A stretch of DNA of 36,599 bases from positions 1-36,599 of IMG/VR virus record IMGVR_UViG_3300024520_000238. One strand, written 5' to 3'. Shown one piece after another: positions 7,276 to 13,528 of this stretch. Made by a program: the position numbers and the translations under genes. Numbering within the stretch: the first letter of the stretch is position 1; each line of letters starts with the position of its first letter. Source of the DNA: a virus. The notes below the pieces were generated by a model that did not search any database, was not told the DNA's origin, and saw nothing but the letters and a program-made list of their open reading frames with translations.

Positions 7276-7277
7276 GA

Positions 7278-7490
7278 TTACTCCTCGATAAAGTCTGCGA
7301 TTGTATAAGTGACACCCGTTAAGGCGTGCATGTGTCGAATGATCTCTCTCATGGTTCCAAGTCTCATGTCAGAATGTATTAGACGAATAGATAAAGCACT
7401 ACTGCCAATACCCAAGGCATCAGCTAGATCTTTCTGGGTCTTTCCTGCTGTATACAGATCACCTTTGATTTTGTTTCTTAGCTTACTCAT
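7278..7490 (-). CDS. Small XRE/Cro-type DNA-binding regulator
   Basis: The protein has 70 residues; AAGGAGC lies upstream of the ATG at 7490. A helix-turn-helix is visible at ~19-45 (TQKDLADALGIGSSALSIRLIHSD), typical of Cro/C1-type domains. It is too short for a cleavable CI-type repressor, having no C-terminal dimerisation or LexA-like domain. It probably controls the divergent early promoters around 7900-7990 or its own operon. It follows a hairpin at 7530-7544 that separates it from the gene at 7573. Confidence 0.75.
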   Translation of the reverse strand: MSKLRNKIKGDLYTAGKTQKDLADALGIGSSALSIRLIHSDMRLGTMREIIRHMHALTGVTYTIADFIEE

Positions 7491-7525
7491 GTTGTTGCTC
7501 CTTTTTATTCATTGCTTTCACTGAC

Positions 7526-7544
7526 AAAACCGGCTTAAAGCCGG
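7526..7544 (-). terminator. Candidate terminator or attenuator in the leftward operon
   Basis: On the minus strand, CCGGC and GCCGG arms (positions 7530-7544) enclose a five-base loop and are followed by TTTT (7529-7526). It lies between the gene at 7573 and the XRE gene, so it may reduce read-through into the rest of the operon. Confidence 0.5.
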
Positions 7545-7572
7545 CTTTATCATGATTTATCTAATCATTTAT

Positions 7573-7851
7573 TTATTTATTATCTGCAATCTTTTTGCAT
7601 TCAATTAAGACTTCTAACCATTCATCTTTGCTCACGTTGTGATGTCGCATAGTTTGACTTAAAGTTTCTGCAATCCCACCACCGCCCAATCTTCTTATTT
7701 TGTTAGAAGAATCACTTGGTTTTAATCCTCCAAACTTAGTAGATTTAATTAAGCTTTGAAGTTGAGTAGAATTTAAGTAATTTCCAACTGCTAAAACAAA
7801 ATTGTTTTTATCTAAGATTTTGCCGTCTTCAAGTGCTTTATTATTAAACAT
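7573..7851 (-). CDS. Hypothetical early protein
   Basis: The protein has 92 residues; AGGAAA precedes the ATG at 7851. It is soluble, with a Gly-rich turn (RRLGGGGIAETLSQTMRHHNVSKDEWLEVLIECKKIADNK) and no membrane segment. It is the first gene leftward of the divergent control region. It could be a small regulator, since the C-terminal half is helical, but no family is recognised. Confidence 0.55.
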   Translation of the reverse strand: MFNNKALEDGKILDKNNFVLAVGNYLNSTQLQSLIKSTKFGGLKPSDSSNKIRRLGGGGIAETLSQTMRHHNVSKDEWLEVLIECKKIADNK

Positions 7852-8020
7852 TGGTTTCCTTTTGTTGTGAACATCATTGCTCGTTGTTGATGATCAATAT
7901 CTATCATACCTGTTTTACATATGTCAAATACTTTTTTAAAAAAGTTAAATTAAGTTTGACAATAGAGTGAGCATATATATATAAAGAACATGTCCACACC
8001 AACTAACGAAAGGATGGGAC
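7852..8020. promoter_or_regulatory. Divergent early control region
   Basis: This region separates the leftward early operon from the rightward replication genes. Rightward: TTGACA at 7956-7961 with TATATA (7978-7983, 16-bp spacer) or TATAAA (7980-7985, 18-bp spacer), about 36 bp before the start at 8021. Leftward: a TTGACA on the minus strand at 7922-7927, with only a poor -10. It is a likely target of the XRE regulator. Confidence 0.6.
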
Positions 8021-8752
8021 ATGAAAGAGTTTGAATTAAGACCGCATATATTGAGCGCAAATATAAAGCCGGCTTCTAAAGTAATAATGCAAGTGATCAT
8101 TGATAGAGTAGATTGGAAGACTTGGAGGGGCAAGGTGACCCAATTATACTTATCAGAATATTGCAAGATATCTAAAAGCACTGTCAGCAGATCACTAACA
8201 GAACTAGAGAATGTTAAGTGGATTACTAGATACACTGAAAGAGTAGGAGCTAAGAATTCGCCGACGCTTATAACTGTCAACGTAAGAGAGATATCATGTA
8301 GTCAAAATGACACTATGCATGATGTCAAAATGACTATAGTCAAAATGACGTCATGTCAAAATGACACTATGCATGATGTCAAAATGACTATACCCTATGG
8401 TCAAAATGACACTATGCATGATGTCAAAATGACTAACAAAACAATAGATAACAATATTATTCAATATAATAACAATACAGACAGAGCTATTGGAGGTAAG
8501 GATTACTATAGAGATTTATATTTAAAATTATATAAAGTAGATGTTGATATGCCTGCCAATTATATGAACATGTCACAGCTAAGTCTTGATACAGTTATGC
8601 AGCATGAGCCAACATGGCAAAGTCTTGATAGCTATGAATCAAAGGCGTTACATTATGAGCTAGTGCGTAGAGTCAAGTGGTTAGGCTTTTCAGCAGGTCA
8701 GCATGCTAATGAGTTCATCAAAGCAGAAAAGAGCAGAGAGGGTGTATCATGA
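8021..8752 (+). CDS. Replication initiator (lambda O-like)
   Basis: The protein has 243 residues; the start follows GAAAGGATGGG. The N-terminal ~90 residues contain a winged-helix motif (LYLSEYCKISKSTVSRSLTELENVKWITRY), typical of phage replication proteins that bind origin iterons. Residues ~94-140 are low-complexity repeats (QNDTMHDVKMT three times) because the origin iterons lie in the coding sequence. The C-terminal part (YYRDLYLKLYKVDVDMP...) may contact the helicase loader. It overlaps the loader gene by 4 bp (ATGA). The arrangement matches lambda O/P logic. Binding to the iterons is inferred. Confidence 0.75.
   Translation: MKEFELRPHILSANIKPASKVIMQVIIDRVDWKTWRGKVTQLYLSEYCKISKSTVSRSLTELENVKWITRYTERVGAKNSPTLITVNVREISCSQNDTMHDVKMTIVKMTSCQNDTMHDVKMTIPYGQNDTMHDVKMTNKTIDNNIIQYNNNTDRAIGGKDYYRDLYLKLYKVDVDMPANYMNMSQLSLDTVMQHEPTWQSLDSYESKALHYELVRRVKWLGFSAGQHANEFIKAEKSREGVS
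8301..8480 (+). other. Candidate replication origin: seven iterons plus AT-rich segment
   Basis: TCAAAATGAC occurs at 8302, 8325, 8340, 8356, 8379, 8401 and 8424. Each is part of the partial palindrome GTCA-AAA-TGAC. A longer unit, iteron-ACTATGCATGATG-iteron, appears three times. An AT-rich run (8434-8480) follows immediately, suitable for duplex unwinding. Iterons inside the initiator gene followed by an AT-rich stretch is the lambda ori design. Confidence 0.8.
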
Positions 8753-9615
8753 ATCGATTTGGAGACATTGATTTAAATAAGATCATCGGGAATCTTTCTA
8801 ACGCTTCTAAAGCACCCAAGCCTTTAATATTGGACTCGGATGCTGTGACACCTGACAATCTTCATAACATGGGATTGATTAAAAAAGGTGAGTCTAGATA
8901 TATCATCGCTGGTGAGTTCCCTTGTAGCTGTGCGCATGGTCGAATATTTAAGAGAGTCGGATCAACTCCTAACGCTTACCCATGCCCCAACTGTTATCAT
9001 GTTGTACAAGGTATTAGAAGGATTCAAAGAGCGCACTTACCTAATGATGCTTATGATGCAAATCTTAATGATTATATTTATGATAGTGAGAGACAGAGCA
9101 TGATTGTCATTGATATGCTGTCATGTACTAAGCCTCAATTACCTCCATCATTATTCATGCATGGCAAGCCGGGGAACGGTAAGAGTACAATAAGCTACAT
9201 ACTAGCAAGACATCTATGTATGACTGGGTATAAAGTTAAGTATCTACATCATCATGACGCATTCCAGAAAGAGAAAAGCACGTGGGGAACTAATAGAGAA
9301 TATCTTAATAAGATTGTTGACGGTGTAGATGTTTTAATCTTTGATGAGTTCGGAGGGCTTGGTGGTCGATCTAAATATAGCGAATGGTTTACGACTACAA
9401 CAATAGAACTTACAAAGATACTCTATGAGAAGTATAAAGCTGGTCAGCTAAGCATTATACTAATGAGCAACTTGACACCTAAGCAGATCTTCAAAGACCT
9501 ACTGGATCGCAATGATGCAGCTTTATCAAGACTAGAGTCTATGTTTGGGATACCGTTGGAAATGATGGGACCAGATAGAAGACCAAAGCGCGATCAAGTA
9601 AGTAAGTGGGTGTGA
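8749..9615 (+). CDS. DnaC/IstB-like helicase loader ATPase
   Basis: The protein has 288 residues. Walker A is GKPGNGKS (139-146) and Walker B is VLIFDEFGGL; a later MSNL fits the AAA+ sensor-1 position. An N-terminal zinc-ribbon-like set C59-x-C61-x17-C79-x2-C82 precedes the ATPase. It would load the host replicative helicase at the origin next door. It overlaps the initiator gene by 4 bp. The C-terminal codons form one arm of a perfect hairpin shared with the convergent deaminase gene. Confidence 0.85.
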   Translation: MNRFGDIDLNKIIGNLSNASKAPKPLILDSDAVTPDNLHNMGLIKKGESRYIIAGEFPCSCAHGRIFKRVGSTPNAYPCPNCYHVVQGIRRIQRAHLPNDAYDANLNDYIYDSERQSMIVIDMLSCTKPQLPPSLFMHGKPGNGKSTISYILARHLCMTGYKVKYLHHHDAFQKEKSTWGTNREYLNKIVDGVDVLIFDEFGGLGGRSKYSEWFTTTTIELTKILYEKYKAGQLSIILMSNLTPKQIFKDLLDRNDAALSRLESMFGIPLEMMGPDRRPKRDQVSKWV

Positions 9616-9643
9616 GGATTAGAGTCGTATTATCCTCACACCC
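9608..9643. terminator. Perfect 12-bp inverted repeat between convergent genes
   Basis: GGGTGTGAGGAT (9608-9619) and ATCCTCACACCC (9632-9643) pair perfectly across a 12-base loop. The stop codons of both convergent genes lie inside the structure. There is no U-tract on either strand, so it may protect 3' ends or block convergent read-through rather than act as a classic intrinsic terminator. Confidence 0.6.
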
Positions 9644-10059
9644 AAGGAGCCAAGATACTCTATTCCATCATTTGAATAAAAGCAATCCTTTGGTATATAA
9701 ACTCTCTTGATTCCGGCATGATGAATAAGTCTTGCACATGCTAGGCACGGTTTAACATTGATAACGATCCAAGTACCTTCTAAAGATATGCCCTTCCTAG
9801 CTGCGTTAACGATAGCATTCTGCTCTGCATGATGGCAGCCTATCTCTATGCGAGTACCTGACCTTATGTTCATGTCATCTCTGTTACACTTGTCATCTCC
9901 ACACAGTGATCCACTTGCTCCTCTCGGAGGTCCATTGAACCCAGCGCTAATAGGGTTGTTATTCTCATCAATAATAAAGGCTCCGACCTTAGCACGTGGG
10001 CAAGGTGACATACTTGATACTAGTACAGCATGCTTATGCCAGTGACTAGGCCACTTCAT
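9619..10059 (-). CDS. dCMP deaminase
   Basis: The protein has 146 residues. Zinc-site residues are H77-A-E79 (CHHAEQNA) and P104-C105-x2-C108, the cytidine/deoxycytidylate deaminase signature. The insert GFNGPPRGASGSLCGDDKCNRDDM is typical of dCMP deaminases. It converts dCMP to dUMP, the substrate of ThyX encoded two genes upstream. Start and preceding stop overlap (ATGA), so translation is coupled to the sigma-like gene. Confidence 0.9.
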   Translation of the reverse strand: MKWPSHWHKHAVLVSSMSPCPRAKVGAFIIDENNNPISAGFNGPPRGASGSLCGDDKCNRDDMNIRSGTRIEIGCHHAEQNAIVNAARKGISLEGTWIVINVKPCLACARLIHHAGIKRVYIPKDCFYSNDGIEYLGSLGVRIIRL

Positions 10060-10535
10060 GTCATGACCTTTTTTAGCTTCTTTCTAATTGCAGTTTGTCT
10101 GGAGAATATTGTGCGCATCGAGGTATTATAATGGTTCCCTATTTCTTTAAACGTATATCCTTCCATGATCATGTCAATAACATCTAGCTCATGGTCATTC
10201 TTTAAATGCTTTTTTAAAGATTCATACAGTAAAGCAAAATCACTAATCGAGGGATTAAAGCTAGTTGCTTTCTTATAGTGAGAATAAAGACATTGGATCT
10301 CAGTATGCCTATTAGACTTCTCAACTCTTCTTAAGTGAGTTCTTAACATGACGACTTTTACAAATTGCAAAAAGTCAGATCCTTCTAGCTTACTATATCG
10401 TTCAGGCTTTGACATTAGCTTGATACACGTATCATGTAGTAATTCATCAGCATCATCATAAGCGAGCTTTAGGGCCATCATTCTCATCTTGTTATATCTT
10501 GACATAATTAACTTGTCTATCTCATTCCGATTCAC
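10056..10535 (-). CDS. Sigma-70/ECF-like transcription factor
   Basis: The protein has 159 residues; a GTG start at 10535 follows GGGGG, and it overlaps the thyX 3' end by 14 bp. Region-2-like residues ~18-75 (MALKLAYDDADELLHDTCIKLMSKPERYSKLEGSDFLQFVKVVMLRTHLRRVEK) and a C-terminal helix-turn-helix like region 4 (GYTFKEIGNHYNTSMRTIFSRQTAIRKKLKK) match small sigma factors of the ECF type. It may redirect host RNA polymerase to phage genes. Its embedding between thyX and the deaminase gene is unusual. Which promoters it reads is unknown. Confidence 0.65.
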   Translation of the reverse strand: MNRNEIDKLIMSRYNKMRMMALKLAYDDADELLHDTCIKLMSKPERYSKLEGSDFLQFVKVVMLRTHLRRVEKSNRHTEIQCLYSHYKKATSFNPSISDFALLYESLKKHLKNDHELDVIDMIMEGYTFKEIGNHYNTSMRTIFSRQTAIRKKLKKVMT

Positions 10536-11190
10536 AGCATACCCCCATGATATAAGCCATTCCTTTATCTCTTAACATGATCTCTTTGACAGCTTGAGCA
10601 TAGTACTGAATCTCTACTTGAGCATGACTATGAAGCCTTAGAGTAATGAAGTGTAACAACGCTTGAAGGCTACAGGTCCAATAACATTCACTAAATAAAG
10701 AGAGTGGTAAGACTATGCGAGCCTGTTCTCTACAGACTCCTTTATCTAGCAAAGAGCAGTACTCGGCATGTAGATGTCTAACGATAGATTTATATTGCTC
10801 GTTGATGTCATCTTGATTATCAAGAGGTCCGCCAGATCCTTGCTTTACATTCCTTATCGATTTGCGCCATATTTCTGGCTGATAAAAAGAAGGTTCAAAC
10901 TGTACATATCTTCCACTGATCTCATTAAAATTAGATCCGACTTGATGTTTCATCCATTGACGTAAGACAAAGATCGGCGCTTTAATATGAAATGTAAATG
11001 TAACATGCCTGAAAGGTGATGTATGCTTATTATCCCACAGGTATTTAATAAGACGTTTATCGTTATCAGTTAAGTCAGGACCTAGCGCCATCTTGCCAAA
11101 GCTGACCCTAGCGGCATTAACGATAGATAAAGCATCTCCCATTTGATTGATTAAAGCGACCTCTCCCATCCCACTGTTTACTCGTTCCAT
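10522..11190 (-). CDS. thyX: FAD-dependent thymidylate synthase ThyX
   Basis: The protein has 222 residues. ATG 11190 is chosen over the earlier ATG at 11214 because AGGAGAAGTT lies directly upstream. The ThyX signature region is RQWMKHQVGSNFNEISGRY (77-95), a variant of RHRxxSxNxxSxRY, preceded by TSPFRHVTFTFHIKAPIFV, and followed by a typical R-x-Q-x-R-x-x-L-P region (CREQARIVLP). It methylates dUMP to dTMP using folate, FAD and NADPH. It is first in the leftward operon with the sigma-like protein and dCMP deaminase, forming a dCMP-to-dTMP route. Confidence 0.92.
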   Translation of the reverse strand: MERVNSGMGEVALINQMGDALSIVNAARVSFGKMALGPDLTDNDKRLIKYLWDNKHTSPFRHVTFTFHIKAPIFVLRQWMKHQVGSNFNEISGRYVQFEPSFYQPEIWRKSIRNVKQGSGGPLDNQDDINEQYKSIVRHLHAEYCSLLDKGVCREQARIVLPLSLFSECYWTCSLQALLHFITLRLHSHAQVEIQYYAQAVKEIMLRDKGMAYIMGVCCESE

Positions 11191-11230
11191 AACTTCTCCT
11201 AAATTAATAAACAATTTATTTGTTTACAGG

Positions 11231-11246
11231 TGTTATGATAATAACA
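11231..11246. promoter_or_regulatory. Palindrome between thyX and the RHH gene, possible operator
   Basis: TGTTAT-GATA-ATAACA is a perfect 6-bp inverted repeat with a 4-base centre. It overlaps TATGAT/GATAAT -10-like elements 14 bp before the RHH gene start and 41 bp before thyX. It is a candidate site for the RHH protein. No good -35 was found. Confidence 0.4.
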
Positions 11247-11259
11247 GAAAGGATAAATT

Positions 11260-11514
11260 ATGAAAACCCAATTCTCTATTTCAGTTTCATCAGATCAGAA
11301 AAAGTATATTGATGCTATGGCAAGAAGTCATTACATCAGCAAGAGTCAAGCGATACGTCAATTATTACAGCTTGGCATTGACTTTATGAGGACTCAAGAG
11401 CCTACTCAAGATGAGGAGCTTAATGAGCTAGATAAAAAACTTACTGAAGCAAGAGAGTATATCGAGCGCTTAAGTTATCAAAGAGATGTTTTAAAAGGAA
11501 GGCTAGCACCATGA
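11260..11514 (+). CDS. Ribbon-helix-helix DNA-binding protein with coiled coil
   Basis: The protein has 84 residues; AAAGGA precedes the start. Residues 3-45 (TQFSISVSSDQKKYIDAMARSHYISKSQAIRQLLQLGIDFM) fit a MetJ/Arc-type ribbon-helix-helix fold. A coiled coil follows (DEELNELDKKLTEAREYIERLSYQRDVLKGRL). It is probably an autoregulator of the SSB/terminase transcript and perhaps of divergent thyX. Its stop overlaps the SSB start (ATGA). Confidence 0.7.
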   Translation: MKTQFSISVSSDQKKYIDAMARSHYISKSQAIRQLLQLGIDFMRTQEPTQDEELNELDKKLTEAREYIERLSYQRDVLKGRLAP

Positions 11515-11933
11515 ACAAAGTGATATTATTGGGCAATCTAGGGGCCGATCCAGAGCCTATTCAAAATAGTAAAAATCTACCTATCGTAAAGATGAGGTTA
11601 GCGACCACTGAAAGATGGAAGGATCAAGAGCGTACTGAGTGGCATAGTCTGAAAGCATTTGGAAAGACCGCCGAATATTGTATGCGTAATCTAACAAAGG
11701 GATGCAAGATCATGATTGAAGGTAAGATCAAGAGTGACTCTTATGAGAAAGACGGCGTCAAGAGAAAGACTTATGAAGTCATTATTGACACAGTTCAAAA
11801 CGTTGTTAAGAGTCCAAATAGTCAAGCCCGTTATAACAGTCAAGCGTACGAAGGAACTTCTGTCAATGTACCAGCACAAGCGAACCAACCAGAGATGAGT
11901 CTAGATACTGCTTTTGAAAGCGCTTGGAAATGA
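11511..11933 (+). CDS. ssb: Single-stranded DNA-binding protein
   Basis: The protein has 140 residues; GGAAGG lies upstream. The OB-fold spans ~1-105 with MNKVILLGNLGADPEP, EWHSLKAFGKTAEYCMRNLTKGCKIMIEGKIKSDSYEKDGVKRKTYEVIID, a canonical bacterial-type SSB. A short Gln/Asn/Ser linker follows. The tail ends SLDTAFESAWK and lacks the acidic DDIPF tip that recruits partners. It protects ssDNA during replication and recombination. It overlaps the small terminase start by 4 bp. Confidence 0.92.
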   Translation: MNKVILLGNLGADPEPIQNSKNLPIVKMRLATTERWKDQERTEWHSLKAFGKTAEYCMRNLTKGCKIMIEGKIKSDSYEKDGVKRKTYEVIIDTVQNVVKSPNSQARYNSQAYEGTSVNVPAQANQPEMSLDTAFESAWK

Positions 11934-12430
11934 ACAACGAAGACCTAACAGGACTCGGTAGACGTGAGGCTATGAGTCATAGTGATCACAATGATAAAGA
12001 GGTCTTAGAAGTCGCACAGCCTACGCATACGCGCAAGAAGATCAAATATACAGAGCAAAGAGCAGATAGGATCTGTGAGCTATTAAAGACTGGCTGTACT
12101 ATTGAGATCGCTTGTAGAGCAGCAAGGATATCAACTCGCACTTTTAGCCGATGGAAGAAAGACATTCCAGAGTTTAGGGAGAGGGTGGAGGCTGATGAGA
12201 TTTTTATCGAACCGATGCTCTTAGAGAAGATGATCGAGCATGGTATTACTGACTGGCGAGCTTTGGCATGGATACTCGAGAGGAGATTCCCTGCGAGATG
12301 GGGAGCTAAGCAAGAGGTCAAGTTAGAAGTTGAAAAGAGTAATGGGACTCCTGAAGTCTTAGGAATGTTACAGCAAGTACAGGCTAAATTAAAAACCCCC
12401 ATCAGTACGCAAGATACTGATGAGGGTTAA
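11930..12430 (+). CDS. terS: Terminase small subunit
   Basis: The protein has 166 residues. ATG 11930 overlaps the SSB stop (ATGA); the TTG at 11924 would add two residues. A helix-turn-helix (ICELLKTGCTIEIACRAARISTRTFSRWKKDIPEF) is followed by the typical DWRALAWILERRFPARWG segment of phage small terminases. It recognises phage DNA for packaging and stimulates TerL. It is separated from terL by a nuclease-like gene, which is unusual. Confidence 0.8.
   Translation: MNNEDLTGLGRREAMSHSDHNDKEVLEVAQPTHTRKKIKYTEQRADRICELLKTGCTIEIACRAARISTRTFSRWKKDIPEFRERVEADEIFIEPMLLEKMIEHGITDWRALAWILERRFPARWGAKQEVKLEVEKSNGTPEVLGMLQQVQAKLKTPISTQDTDEG
12387..12428 (-). terminator. Reverse-facing intrinsic terminator-like hairpin in the end of terS
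   Basis: AACCC (12394-12398) and CATCAGTA (12400-12407) pair with TACTGATG (12415-12422) and GGGTT (12424-12428), with one mismatch and a 7-base loop. Only on the minus strand is the hairpin followed by a run of U (TTTTTAATTT). It would stop leftward transcription. Confidence 0.5.
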
Positions 12431-12466
12431 ACACATGTTACACACTTTATAACGAAAGGGTATACA

Positions 12467-13528
12467 ATGAATACATTAAGCGAAACAGATAATCAAGAGC
12501 TACCGGTGGAAGTGTTGAATGTAGACGTACATAATAGGGCATTATTTATGTTCTTATCCATGTTGAAATGTTCACCAATGGGGAACTATAAACTTAGAGA
12601 GAATGCATATGTGGCTAGGGAGTCAGTGCATCAAGAAACTAGATACTTTGATGCAGTCTGGTATAATCCTAAAGATGAATGGGATCAGCTCCTTATTGAG
12701 ATGAAGACAAGAAAAGTAGGAGAGTATGAGGTGGGGCATGTAGACAGAATTATTAAAGATGTAATGTCTAAGATAAGTGGTCTTTTAGACCTCAAGCAGG
12801 CCCCATATGTAGTGCCTATAGTTATATATAAGAAAGAGCATAGGTCATTCAATGGATTATGGGGGGCTGATATGCTGATGATGTGGGGAGGAAAGAATGG
12901 TCACTGTAACGGCTCGGTCTTTACTCTTGCCCAGTGGTCTTCAATCTTAAGACAAGTGCATGACGTTGATGATCTCATGTTGACATTAGCACAAATAGAC
13001 CAACGGCAAGAGGCTTGCGAATGTGAGCAAGATGATATTTCTTATTCTATTCAAAATGAGGATCAACAGATAAATGTAAAATGGGGTGATGGTAGTCAGC
13101 CAGCAAGAGAAGAAAGGCGATTTAGTTTAGCGGCTATAGGTTACATGGTGATGCACTTTTTACTCAAGGTAAGTGATCAACTAGTTACGGTTGAGGAGAT
13201 TTCAGAACGAGTTAAAAAACTCTCACACCTCCCCATAAATAAACAATTAAAACGCCCATCATGGTGGAAAGAATCTTTACCCAAGATGATAAGAGATGAC
13301 TTAATCAAGATGATCGCAGTAAATGATTTAGATGCTTTTGAAGTAACTAAAGATAACATTATAAAGGATGAGACCTCTCGAACTTTTTTTAACTTTAAGA
13401 TAGAAGACTATCAGCTTCTAATAGAGTCAAAACAAATGAGTGATGAGGAATTAGAGTGTTTAAAAATACCATCATCGCAGCATGAGTTAATCCGAGAGGA
13501 AGGCGAGAGGCTAAATGATTCTGAATGA
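12467..13528 (+). CDS. PD-(D/E)XK-like nuclease of unknown role
   Basis: The protein has 353 residues; GAAAGGG precedes the start. The run YFDAVWYNPKDEWDQLLIEMKTRKV contains D62, E78 and K80, spaced as in PD-(D/E)XK nucleases, with an earlier conserved-type E45. The middle (YVVPIVIYKKEHRSFNGLWGADMLMMWGG) would complete the fold. The C-terminal ~150 residues look helical, possibly winged-helix (VTVEEISERVKKLSHLPIN...). It overlaps the terL start by 14 bp, so its expression is tied to packaging. It could trim DNA for packaging or attack foreign DNA. The family call is by motif only. Confidence 0.5.
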   Translation: MNTLSETDNQELPVEVLNVDVHNRALFMFLSMLKCSPMGNYKLRENAYVARESVHQETRYFDAVWYNPKDEWDQLLIEMKTRKVGEYEVGHVDRIIKDVMSKISGLLDLKQAPYVVPIVIYKKEHRSFNGLWGADMLMMWGGKNGHCNGSVFTLAQWSSILRQVHDVDDLMLTLAQIDQRQEACECEQDDISYSIQNEDQQINVKWGDGSQPAREERRFSLAAIGYMVMHFLLKVSDQLVTVEEISERVKKLSHLPINKQLKRPSWWKESLPKMIRDDLIKMIAVNDLDAFEVTKDNIIKDETSRTFFNFKIEDYQLLIESKQMSDEELECLKIPSSQHELIREEGERLNDSE

